Position numbers and translations under genes: made by a program. Below are positions 1 to 5,496 of a stretch of DNA of 5,496 nt, piece after piece. Position 1 is the first letter of the stretch. Each line of letters begins with the position of its first letter. The notes beneath the pieces were generated by a model. The model saw only the letters and a program-made list of their open reading frames with translations. It was not told where the DNA came from and did no database searches. The DNA comes from Candidatus Colimonas fimequi. Lineage in GTDB: Bacteria; Bacillota; Clostridia; Peptostreptococcales; Anaerovoracaceae. The DNA lies in assembly GCA_018065295.1 (NCBI GenBank), contig JAGHTQ010000088.1, positions 1-5,496 of the forward strand, written 5' to 3'.

Positions 1-916
1 CTTCACCGATGATCTTACGCTTAGCTTCTGGTTCTTCTGCGCCAGCCAGCTTAGCATAGTATCTGTCCTGAGCGTTAACTCTGATGAAGTTCAGGTCGAA
101 ATCGCCTTCAGGTCCGAATACTGCTTCAACTTCGTCACCTTCGTTCTTACGGAGAAGACCGTGGTCAACGAATACGCAAGTCAGCTGATTACCGATAGCC
201 TTACTGAGAAGACCTGCAGCTACTGATGAGTCAACGCCGCCTGAAAGTGCCAGGAGCACCTTACCGTCGCCAACCTTCTCCTTGATAGCCTTGATTGAAT
301 CTTCAACGAATGAATCCATTCTCCAGCTAGCATCACAACCGCAAATGTTGTGTACGAAGTTCTGAATGATTTCCTTACCATATACTGAGTGAAGAACTTC
401 TGGATGGAACTGAATTGCATAGAGTCCCTTCTCCTGGTTCTCGCATGCTGCAACTGGACAGTCGTTAGTGTGAGCAACGATCTTGAATCCAGGTGCTGGC
501 TCAGCGATGTAGTCTGAGTGGCTCATCCATACAATACTCTCGTCTGGAATATCTGAGAACATTGGTGAAGTAGTATCGAAGTAAGTGTTAGTCTTACCGT
601 ATTCGCCAACTTCTGCTACGCCTACCTTGCCGCCCAGGTCATGCTGCATCATCTGTGCACCATAGCAAAGTCCCAGAACTGGAACACCCAGTTCAAATAA
701 TTCTGTGCCGAGAGTTGGAGCGCCTTCTTCGTAGCAGCTGTTAGGGCCGCCAGTGAGAATGATGCCCTTAGGATTCATTTCCTTTACCTTCTCAACACCG
801 ATTCTGTATGAATAAATTTCACTGTAAACATTGCATTCTCTGACTCTTCTTGCAACCAGCTGATTGTACTGTCCGCCGAAGTCAAGAACGATGATTTTTT
901 CGTTGTCGATTGCCAT
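1..916 (-). CDS. guaA: GMP synthase (glutamine-hydrolysing), N-terminal 305 residues; 3' end beyond window
   Basis: This cytoplasmic enzyme makes GMP from XMP, ATP and glutamine, the last step of guanine nucleotide synthesis. I translated the reverse strand from the ATG at 916-914; the frame stays open to the window edge. Residues 1 to about 190 are a class I glutamine amidotransferase domain: it opens with a LDFGGQYNQL motif, has the nucleophile Cys84 in GLCYGAQ, and the other triad members His171 and Glu173 in QFHPEV. The ATP-pyrophosphatase domain follows, with its P-loop SGGVDSS at 225-231 and VDHGLLRKNE near 250-259. The family is usually about 510-525 residues, so roughly 205-220 residues, including the C-terminal dimerisation domain, are missing only because the window ends. 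A good ribosome site (AGGAAGG, 7 nt before the ATG) supports the start. It lies 34 nt after guaB with no promoter or terminator visible between, so the two are almost certainly co-transcribed. Alanine codons in the visible part are GCA or GCT, never GCC. Confidence 0.97.
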   Translation of the reverse strand, partial: MAIDNEKIIVLDFGGQYNQLVARRVRECNVYSEIYSYRIGVEKVKEMNPKGIILTGGPNSCYEEGAPTLGTELFELGVPVLGLCYGAQMMQHDLGGKVGVAEVGEYGKTNTYFDTTSPMFSDIPDESIVWMSHSDYIAEPAPGFKIVAHTNDCPVAACENQEKGLYAIQFHPEVLHSVYGKEIIQNFVHNICGCDASWRMDSFVEDSIKAIKEKVGDGKVLLALSGGVDSSVAAGLLSKAIGNQLTCVFVDHGLLRKNEGDEVEAVFGPEGDFDLNFIRVNAQDRYYAKLAGAEEPEAKRKIIGE

Positions 917-950
917 ATTGTACCCTTCCTTAGTGATTTATCCCAAACAA

Positions 951-2453
951 TTATTCTCTGTTTCTAGCTCTAAGCATTACGTCGTGTGCGCCACCTTCAA
1001 CGATTGAAGTTGCTGATACGATTGTCAGCTTAGCGTTCTTCTGAAGTTCAGGAATAGTCAGTGAACCGCAGTTACACATTGTTGACTTAACCTTCTGCAG
1101 TGACTGACGAACGTTGTCGCTAAGTGGACCAGCGTATGGTACGTATGAGTCAACGCCTTCTTCGAAGCTGAGCTTGCTGTCGCCACCCATGTCGTATCTC
1201 TGCCAGTTTCTAGCTCTGTTTGAACCTTCACCCCAGTATTCCTTGTAAACCTGACCGTTAAGAGTCAGCTTGTTTGTTGGAGATTCGTCGAATCTTGAGA
1301 AGTATCTACCGAGCATGAGGAAGTCTGAACCCATAGCCAGTGCCAGAGTCATGTGGTAGTCATATACGATACCGCCGTCTGAGCAGATTGGAATGTATAC
1401 GCCAGTCTTCTGGAAATATTCGTCTCTAGCCTGAGCTACTTCGATAACAGCTGAAGCCTGTCCACGGCCGATACCCTTCTGTTCTCTTGTGATACAGATT
1501 GAACCGCCGCCGATACCGATCTTGATGAAGTCTGCACCAGCTTCTGCCAGATACATGAAACCTTCTCTATCTACAACGTTACCAGCACCAACCTTAACTG
1601 AATCACCGTAGTGTTCTCTGATCCAGTCGATAGTCAGTTTCTGCCATTCTGTGTAGCCTTCTGATGAGTCTATGCAAAGCACGTCAGCGCCAGCTTCCAG
1701 CAGAGCAGGTACTCTCTGAGCGTAGTCTCTAGTGTTGATACCAGCACCTACTACGTATCTCTTGTGAGCGTCCAGCAGTTCGTTAGGGAATTCCTTATGT
1801 GTATCGTAGTCCTTACGGAATACGAAGCTGTCCAGTCTCTGGTTATCATCAATAATAGGAAGCGCATTCAGCTTGTTATCCCAAAGGATGTCGTTAGCTT
1901 CGCTGAGTGTAACGCCCTTCTTAGCGTAGATCAGCTTCTCATATGGCTTCATGAATTCAGCCACCTTAGTGTCCAGTGACAGTCTGCTTACTCTGTAGTC
2001 TCTGCTTGTTACGAGACCTACCAGCTTGCCTTCTGGAGTACCGTCGATAGTTACTGCAGTTGTTGAGTGACCAGTTCTTGCCTTCAGATCAAGAAGTTCT
2101 GCCAGTGTCTGGTCAGGTCTGATGTTAGCATCACTCTTAACGAAGCCAGCCTTGTGAGTCTTAACTCTCTTAACCATTGCAGCCTGGCTCTCAATTGTCT
2201 GTGATCCGTAGATGAATGATACGCCGCCTTCCTTAGCCAGCGCGATAGCAAGTCTATCTCCTGATACAGCCTGCATGATAGCTGATACCATAGGAACATT
2301 CATTGTAATAGGGCATTCTTCTTCGCCCTTTCTGTATTTAACAAGTGGTGTCTTTAATGATACGTTCTCTACTCTGCATTCTGTTGAAGAATAACCCGGT
2401 ACCAGAAGGTATTCATTAAAAGTTCTTGAAGGTTCTTCATAGATAAATGCCAT
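951..2453 (-). CDS. guaB: Inosine-5'-monophosphate dehydrogenase (Tritrichomonas-like clostridial type)
   Basis: This enzyme oxidises IMP to XMP with NAD+, the committed step towards guanine nucleotides, and works as a cytoplasmic tetramer. The 500 residues fit the family. A TIM barrel (about 1-97 and 225-500) is interrupted by a CBS pair (Bateman domain, about 98-222), where adenine or guanine nucleotides regulate many IMPDHs. The catalytic loop is GIGGGSICITRE with Cys320 as nucleophile. IMP phosphate and ribose contacts are expected from SDGGI (358-362, Asp359) and the LGRYF region (381-385). GEG is at 408-410, and the mobile-flap Arg419-Tyr420 pair in NWQRYD activates water. The loop has GGG where most bacteria have GPG, and long stretches match the T. 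foetus enzyme as I remember it. The ATG at 2453 follows a strong TTAGGAGG site at 7 nt spacing. It is the first gene of guaB-guaA and sits after the groEL terminator. Confidence 0.97.
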   Translation of the reverse strand: MAFIYEEPSRTFNEYLLVPGYSSTECRVENVSLKTPLVKYRKGEEECPITMNVPMVSAIMQAVSGDRLAIALAKEGGVSFIYGSQTIESQAAMVKRVKTHKAGFVKSDANIRPDQTLAELLDLKARTGHSTTAVTIDGTPEGKLVGLVTSRDYRVSRLSLDTKVAEFMKPYEKLIYAKKGVTLSEANDILWDNKLNALPIIDDNQRLDSFVFRKDYDTHKEFPNELLDAHKRYVVGAGINTRDYAQRVPALLEAGADVLCIDSSEGYTEWQKLTIDWIREHYGDSVKVGAGNVVDREGFMYLAEAGADFIKIGIGGGSICITREQKGIGRGQASAVIEVAQARDEYFQKTGVYIPICSDGGIVYDYHMTLALAMGSDFLMLGRYFSRFDESPTNKLTLNGQVYKEYWGEGSNRARNWQRYDMGGDSKLSFEEGVDSYVPYAGPLSDNVRQSLQKVKSTMCNCGSLTIPELQKNAKLTIVSATSIVEGGAHDVMLRARNRE

Positions 2454-2503
2454 TATTTGCCTCCTAATTTGCCTATTATATCCATAATAAAAAGTATTAA
2501 CTC

Positions 2504-2532
2504 ATTTTATCGCAAAAACGTTGGAATTACAA
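2504..2532 (-). promoter_or_regulatory. Candidate SigA-type promoter for guaBA
   Basis: On the minus strand a -35 like TTGTAA (2527-2532) is followed after 17 bp by a -10 like TAAAAT (2504-2509). They match the consensus at 4 and 5 of 6 positions. Transcription would start near 2497 and give a leader of about 44 nt carrying the TTAGGAGG ribosome site. An upstream alternative is TATACT (2553-2558), but its -35, TTGGTT (2576-2581), is poor. A perfect TATAAT at 2475-2480 lacks a -35 and would leave only about 20 nt of leader. The choice is inference from spacing and consensus. Confidence 0.45.
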
Positions 2533-2572
2533 CAACAATGACAATTTAATATAGTATACAATTTTTTCCAAC
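2520..2572. repeat. Spaced inverted repeat upstream of guaB (possible operator)
   Basis: Two perfect 7-bp arms, GTTGGAA at 2520-2526 and TTCCAAC at 2566-2572, are separated by 39 bp. The arm nearer guaB lies just downstream of the candidate -35 box, in the promoter spacer. The arrangement could be a pair of sites for a looping or bivalent regulator, but two 7-bp arms in AT-rich DNA can also occur by chance. I do not recognise it as the site of any known purine regulator. Confidence 0.25.
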
Positions 2573-2601
2573 TCTAACCAAAACTCCACATTAACACAAC
2601 G

Positions 2602-2628
2602 AAAAAAGCAGCTCCAACGAGCTGCTTT
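2602..2628 (-). terminator. Intrinsic terminator of groES-groEL
   Basis: On the minus strand, starting 40 nt after the groEL stop codon, AAAGCAGCTC and GAGCTGCTTT form a perfect 10-bp stem (2619-2628 with 2605-2614) around a GTTG loop. The stem runs into six T residues (2607 down to 2602). This is a textbook rho-independent terminator that separates the chaperonin operon from guaBA. In the other direction the tail is only a broken T/C run, and no plus-strand gene needs it. Confidence 0.93.
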
Positions 2629-2668
2629 CTTCTATTATGAGATGTTTTATCATCGTTTATTACATGGA

Positions 2669-4309
2669 TTACATCATTCCTGGCATGCCGCCACCCATGC
2701 CGCCCATGCCGCCCATAGGCATTGCAGGAGCTTCTACTGGGATTTCTGTGATGCCAGCTTCTGTTGTCAGCAGGAGTGCTGATGCTGAAGCTGCGTTCTG
2801 CAGAGCTGATCTTGTTACCTTAGCAGGGTCAACGATACCAGCACCGATCATGTCAACGTATTCGTCAGTTGCTGCATTGAAGCCAACGCCAACTTCGCTA
2901 GCCTTAACCTGAGCAACGATAACGCTACCTTCATAACCAGCGTTCTCAGCAATCTGTCTAACTGGTTCTTCAATAGCTCTCTCGATGATCTTAGCACCAG
3001 TCTTAACGTCGCCGCTAAGTGTCTCAACGTATGCGTGAACTGCAGGGATTACGTTAATCAGAGCAGTACCACCACCAGCTACGATACCTTCCTGTACAGC
3101 AGCCTTAGTTGCGTTGAGTGCGTCTTCGATTCTCAGCTTACGTTCCTTAAGTTCAGTTTCTGTAGCTGCACCAACCTTGATAACTGCTACGCCGCCTGCC
3201 ATCTTAGCAAGACGTTCCTGAGTCTTCTCTCTATCGAAATCTGATCTAGTTGTTTCGATCTGGTTTCTGATCTGAGCAACTCTATCAGCGATATCTTCTG
3301 GGCTACCAGCACCATCAACGATAACTGTGTTCTCCTTGTCAACCTTAACTGTTGCAGCTGTACCCAGCATGTCAACAGTAGTTTCCTTAAGTTCATAACC
3401 AAGGTCAGTTGAGATAACAGTACCGCCAGTGATAACTGCGATATCTTCCAGATATGCCTTACGTCTTTCGCCAAATCCTGGTGCCTTAACTGCTACGCAG
3501 TTGAATGTGCCCTTCAGCTTGTTAACGATGATTGTAGCAAGAGCTTCGCCTTCCAGATCGTCACAAATGATCAGCAGGCCTCTACCCATCTGAACAACCT
3601 GCTCGAGAACTGGCAGGATCTCCTGAATGTTGTTGATCTTCTTATCTGTGATCAGAATAAGAGGATTGTCCATTGTAGCTGTCATCTTCTCTGTATCGTT
3701 AACCATGTATGCTGAGAAGTAACCTCTCTCGAACTGCATACCTTCTACTACTTCCAGAGTAGTACCCATTGACTTGGATTCTTCAACAGTGATAACGCCG
3801 TCCTTACCAACCTTCTCCATAGCGTCAGCGATAAGTCCGCCGATTGCATCGTCTGCAGCTGATACTGCAGCTACATTAGCGATAGCTTCCTTGCTATCTA
3901 CAGGAACTGCGATCTTCTTGATTTCATCTACTGCTACTTCTACAGCGCCCTGAATACCCTTCTTGATGATCATTGGGTTAGCACCAGCAGCAACGTTCTT
4001 GAAACCTTCCTTGATGATAGCCTGAGCCAGCAGTGTAGCAGTAGTAGTACCGTCACCAGCAACGTCATTAGTCTTGGAAGCAACTTCCTTAACTACCTGA
4101 GCGCCCATGTTCTCAACCTTATCTTCAAGTTCAATTTCTCTTGCGATAGTAACACCATCGTTAGTGATGAGAGGAGCACCGAATGCCTTCTCGATCAGAA
4201 CGTTTCTTCCCTTAGGACCAAGTGTAATCTTAACTGTGTTAGCCAGCTTATCTACGCCTGCCTGCAGGCTTCTTCTGGCTTCTTCACCATAATGTAAATC
4301 CTTTGCCAT
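2669..4309 (-). CDS. groEL: Chaperonin GroEL (Hsp60, 60 kDa subunit)
   Basis: GroEL forms the ATP-driven double heptameric ring that encloses and refolds cytosolic proteins under a GroES lid. The 546 residues match the family length. The equatorial ATP site shows TLGPKGRNV (29-37), Asp51 in NDGVTIA, GDGTTTAT (85-92), the hydrolysis residue Asp396 in EDALNAT, and AGGG (411-414). The intermediate and apical domains run from about residue 135 to 405, with VEGMQFERGY (188-197) and KAPGFGERRK (275-284) conserved. The C-terminus is the flexible Gly-Met tail (about 532-546, ending GGGMPGMM) that projects into the cavity. The ATG at 4309 has GGAGG at 4318-4322, 8 nt upstream and only 2 nt past the groES stop codon. 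It is co-transcribed with groES from the CIRCE-controlled promoter and ends at the hairpin at 2602-2628. All key residues are present. Confidence 0.99.
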   Translation of the reverse strand: MAKDLHYGEEARRSLQAGVDKLANTVKITLGPKGRNVLIEKAFGAPLITNDGVTIAREIELEDKVENMGAQVVKEVASKTNDVAGDGTTTATLLAQAIIKEGFKNVAAGANPMIIKKGIQGAVEVAVDEIKKIAVPVDSKEAIANVAAVSAADDAIGGLIADAMEKVGKDGVITVEESKSMGTTLEVVEGMQFERGYFSAYMVNDTEKMTATMDNPLILITDKKINNIQEILPVLEQVVQMGRGLLIICDDLEGEALATIIVNKLKGTFNCVAVKAPGFGERRKAYLEDIAVITGGTVISTDLGYELKETTVDMLGTAATVKVDKENTVIVDGAGSPEDIADRVAQIRNQIETTRSDFDREKTQERLAKMAGGVAVIKVGAATETELKERKLRIEDALNATKAAVQEGIVAGGGTALINVIPAVHAYVETLSGDVKTGAKIIERAIEEPVRQIAENAGYEGSVIVAQVKASEVGVGFNAATDEYVDMIGAGIVDPAKVTRSALQNAASASALLLTTEAGITEIPVEAPAMPMGGMGGMGGGMPGMM

Positions 4310-4324
4310 CGTCTATACCTCCAA

Positions 4325-4606
4325 TTAATCTTCGAATACAGCCAGGATATCTCTCTGCTGCATGATAATGTAATCAACTCCGTTATGCTTGATAGGTGTG
4401 CCTGCATACTGCGCATAAACGATTCTGTCGCCTTCCTTAAGTTCCATTGGTTCATCTTCAGTTCCAGGACCAGCAGCTACTACTGTTGCGAAGTTTGGCT
4501 TCTCGCCAGTTGTTCCAGCCAGAACGATACCGCTCTGAGTCTTCTTCTCAACTTCTACCTGCTCGATGATAACTCTTGCGCCAAGAGGCTTAATACCGAT
4601 ACTCAT
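4325..4606 (-). CDS. groES: Co-chaperonin GroES (Hsp10, 10 kDa subunit)
   Basis: GroES forms the heptameric lid that closes the GroEL chamber and is needed for productive folding. The 93-residue protein has the normal length and fold landmarks: IKPLGARVII at the N-terminus, a mobile loop at about 17-36 with the Ile27-Val28-Leu29 tripeptide that docks on the GroEL apical domain, VVAAGPG (42-48), the LKEGDRIVYAQYAGT segment (56-70), and YIIMQQRDILAV at the C-terminus. The ATG at 4606 is preceded at 8 nt by AAGGAG, and no better upstream start exists. It is the first gene of the operon, 15 nt before groEL. Heat-shock control by HrcA is predicted from the perfect CIRCE site in its leader. Confidence 0.99.
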   Translation of the reverse strand: MSIGIKPLGARVIIEQVEVEKKTQSGIVLAGTTGEKPNFATVVAAGPGTEDEPMELKEGDRIVYAQYAGTPIKHNGVDYIIMQQRDILAVFED

Positions 4607-4630
4607 ATTGTCATCTCCTTTTAAACAAAT

Positions 4631-4643
4631 GGGTCTTAAACCC
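4631..4643 (-). other. Small hairpin in the groES leader
   Basis: On the minus strand GGGT-TTAAG-ACCC can fold into a 4-bp stem, or 5 bp with a U-G pair, between the CIRCE element and the groES ribosome site. It is too short and lacks a T run, so it is not a terminator. It could affect mRNA stability or spacing, but its significance is unproven. Confidence 0.3.
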
Positions 4644-4658
4644 GAATTTTCTTCTTTG

Positions 4659-4685
4659 TTAGCACTCGTGCACTTCGAGTGCTAA
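4659..4685 (-). promoter_or_regulatory. CIRCE operator (HrcA binding site)
   Basis: The sequence is a perfect match to the CIRCE consensus: TTAGCACTC at 4659-4667, a nine-base spacer at 4668-4676, and GAGTGCTAA at 4677-4685. It is the operator for the heat-shock repressor HrcA, which depends on GroEL for its active fold, so the operon senses free GroEL. It overlaps the predicted transcription start of groES and so fits repression of initiation; the transcribed dyad can also fold in the mRNA leader. The spacer carries further copies of the GCACT core (see findings). Confidence 0.97.
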
Positions 4686-4689
4686 ATAT

Positions 4690-4718
4690 AATTTACAGCC
4701 AATAGGACTGTTTGTCAA
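4690..4718 (-). promoter_or_regulatory. SigA-type promoter of groES-groEL
   Basis: On the minus strand a perfect -35 TTGACA (4713-4718) is followed after exactly 17 bp by a -10 like TAAATT (4690-4695). The start of transcription would fall at about 4682-4684, inside the CIRCE element, giving a leader of roughly 77 nt. The -35 begins 5 bp after the ogg stop codon, so the promoter is packed into the whole gap between the genes. Confidence 0.85.
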
Positions 4719-4723
4719 CCCGT

Positions 4724-5496
4724 TTACACCAAATCTTCACAGTGGGTAATGTAATAAAAGAGGTACTGCTGGGCGATGCCACCAAGTGCTCCGAAATGGT
4801 CCTTCGCATACCTTGCCATTGCCTTCATATCGCCCTCTTCGATACCGTATAACTGGTGCATGACCCGCTTCACCCACACGTCAATTGGGAAGCTGTCAAT
4901 CTGCCCCATCGCAAAGAGTGAAATGCAGTTTGCCACCTTCGGGCCAACCCCCGTATACTCACGCAAAGCATCCACGGTCTCCCCTGCAGTCATATAAGGC
5001 ACAGCCAGTTTATCAAGGCTATCTACGCCTTCTTCTGCCACCTTCCTGCCTGTGGCGATCAGGTACTTGGCACGATAGCCAAGTTTGCAAGGCGCCAGGT
5101 CTTCCTCCGTTGCCGCCGCCAGTCTCTCTGGTGACGGAAGCTTGTACCATGTGCGGCCTCCGAACTCTCCCACCTCTTCTCCAAGAGTGCGCGCCAGCGA
5201 CTCAATACACTTCTTAATACGAGGAATGTTGTTATTCTGAGAGATAATAAAAGAAACCAAAGTTTCCCACTTCTCCTGATTAAGAATCCTGATTCCGCTA
5301 CCGAATTCAATGGCCCTAGCCATCACCGGATCGTCCGCTGCCAGGGCGGTCTTGATAGCGCCATAGTCTCTGTCGAGATCCAGGTAATTTCGCCAGACAT
5401 TCTGGAAGTCTTCTGGCGATGCTCCCACGATAGTGAGTATCTTTGCATCCTTATCATAAGAAATGGTGGCAGGACGACCATAGGCCACCGGTGTAA
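4724..5496 (-). CDS. ogg: 8-oxoguanine DNA glycosylase/AP lyase (Ogg), 5' end beyond window
   Basis: This enzyme removes 8-oxoguanine from DNA and nicks the backbone, starting base-excision repair. The frame is open to the window edge. A GTG at 5488 could be read as a start, but the codons before it (Thr, Pro) continue the family pattern TGVAYGR, so the true start lies outside and about 35-45 residues of the N-terminal OGG domain are missing. Counting from that GTG, the helix-hairpin-helix GPD core has catalytic Lys184 (VGPKVANC) and Asp203 (FPIDVW), spaced 19 residues apart like Lys249 and Asp268 of human OGG1. Cys188, Gln240 and Phe244 match the human 8-oxoG pocket residues Cys253, Gln315 and Phe319. 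Asn85, Arg90, Tyr138 and Arg139 match Asn149, Arg154, Tyr203 and Arg204, which read the opposite cytosine. AlkA-type glycosylases are the nearest alternative, but these residues favour Ogg. Codon use differs from the other genes, with GCC, ACC, CCG and AGG common. No terminator separates it from groES. Confidence 0.93.
   Translation of the reverse strand, partial: TPVAYGRPATISYDKDAKILTIVGASPEDFQNVWRNYLDLDRDYGAIKTALAADDPVMARAIEFGSGIRILNQEKWETLVSFIISQNNNIPRIKKCIESLARTLGEEVGEFGGRTWYKLPSPERLAAATEEDLAPCKLGYRAKYLIATGRKVAEEGVDSLDKLAVPYMTAGETVDALREYTGVGPKVANCISLFAMGQIDSFPIDVWVKRVMHQLYGIEEGDMKAMARYAKDHFGALGGIAQQYLFYYITHCEDLV

Larger units (their letters stand above)
2454..2601 (-). promoter_or_regulatory. 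guaB upstream region, between the groEL terminator and guaB
   Basis: This is 148 bp of AT-rich non-coding DNA that must hold the guaBA promoter, because a strong terminator closes the operon in front. No small gene is visible. I see no purine-riboswitch fold: there is no room for an aptamer plus terminator and the conserved loop sequences are absent. I also see no match to the Bacillus PurR box. Candidate elements (a promoter, a second upstream -10 TATACT at 2553-2558, a perfect TATAAT at 2475-2480, and a spaced inverted repeat) are listed separately or in the findings. Confidence 0.75.

Noticed and set aside
220..477. Minus-strand 85-codon open frame inside guaA
   Set aside because: It lies in another frame within the amidotransferase domain of guaA, has no family resemblance, and the guaA frame is open through it.
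2454..2601. Purine riboswitch in front of guaB
   Set aside because: The region lacks the conserved purine-aptamer loops and any terminator or antiterminator pair; it is also too short to hold both with a promoter.
2637..2912. Plus-strand open frame with a proline-rich repeat (PPMPPMPP)
   Set aside because: It is the antisense of the groEL Gly-Met tail, without its own ribosome site, and the real gene is certain.
4659..4685. CIRCE dyad acting as the ogg terminator
   Set aside because: The stem is not followed by a T run on the minus strand (AAAGAAG follows), and the match to the HrcA operator explains it fully.
4885..5217. Plus-strand 110-codon open frame opposite ogg
   Set aside because: It runs antisense to the conserved Ogg core, shows no recognisable motif and no ribosome site; a shadow of ogg.
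5486..5488. GTG as the start codon of ogg
   Set aside because: The frame continues upstream to the window edge with residues fitting the family (TPVAYGR for TGVAYGR), and a start here would remove most of the N-terminal domain.
1..5496. An undescribed multi-gene system
   Set aside because: Every gene belongs to a well-known housekeeping family with its key residues intact; nothing suggests a defence, mobile or other new system.

Overview
The window is an ordinary housekeeping stretch, and every gene in it lies on the minus strand. In transcription order (high to low coordinates) it holds an 8-oxoguanine DNA glycosylase (ogg, 5' end outside the window), the chaperonin operon groES-groEL, and the purine operon guaB-guaA (guaA 3' end outside the window). 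It looks like a Gram-positive anaerobe of the Clostridia (Bacillota). The evidence is a perfect HrcA/CIRCE operator at groES, strong AGGAGG-type ribosome sites, an Ogg of the kind known from Clostridium, and an IMP dehydrogenase of the variant type shared by clostridia and the protist Tritrichomonas foetus. The genus cannot be fixed from the sequence alone.

Region by region: 4724-5496 is ogg, base-excision repair of oxidised guanine. 4607-4723 is the groE control region, with a SigA-type promoter whose -35 box starts 5 bp after the ogg stop codon, a CIRCE operator over the predicted start of transcription, and a short leader with a small hairpin. 2669-4606 is groES then groEL, 15 nt apart, closed by a strong intrinsic terminator at 2602-2628. 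2454-2601 is a compact AT-rich guaB promoter region with two or three possible promoters and a widely spaced inverted repeat. 951-2453 is guaB and 1-916 is the first 305 codons of guaA, 34 nt apart.

GuaB and GuaA catalyse consecutive steps (IMP to XMP to GMP), so the second operon is the guanine-nucleotide branch. GroES and GroEL form one folding machine. Ogg has no direct link to either beyond a loose stress or nucleotide-damage theme; its adjacency to groES is positional, though possible read-through into groESL is worth testing. guaA avoids C-ending codons such as GCC and ACC, while ogg uses them freely, consistent with strong translational selection on the abundant proteins.

I found no mobile element, CRISPR array, RNA gene, toxin-antitoxin pair or novel system. 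The findings are small-scale: residue-level features of IMPDH and Ogg, the internal structure of the CIRCE spacer, and the guaB upstream region.
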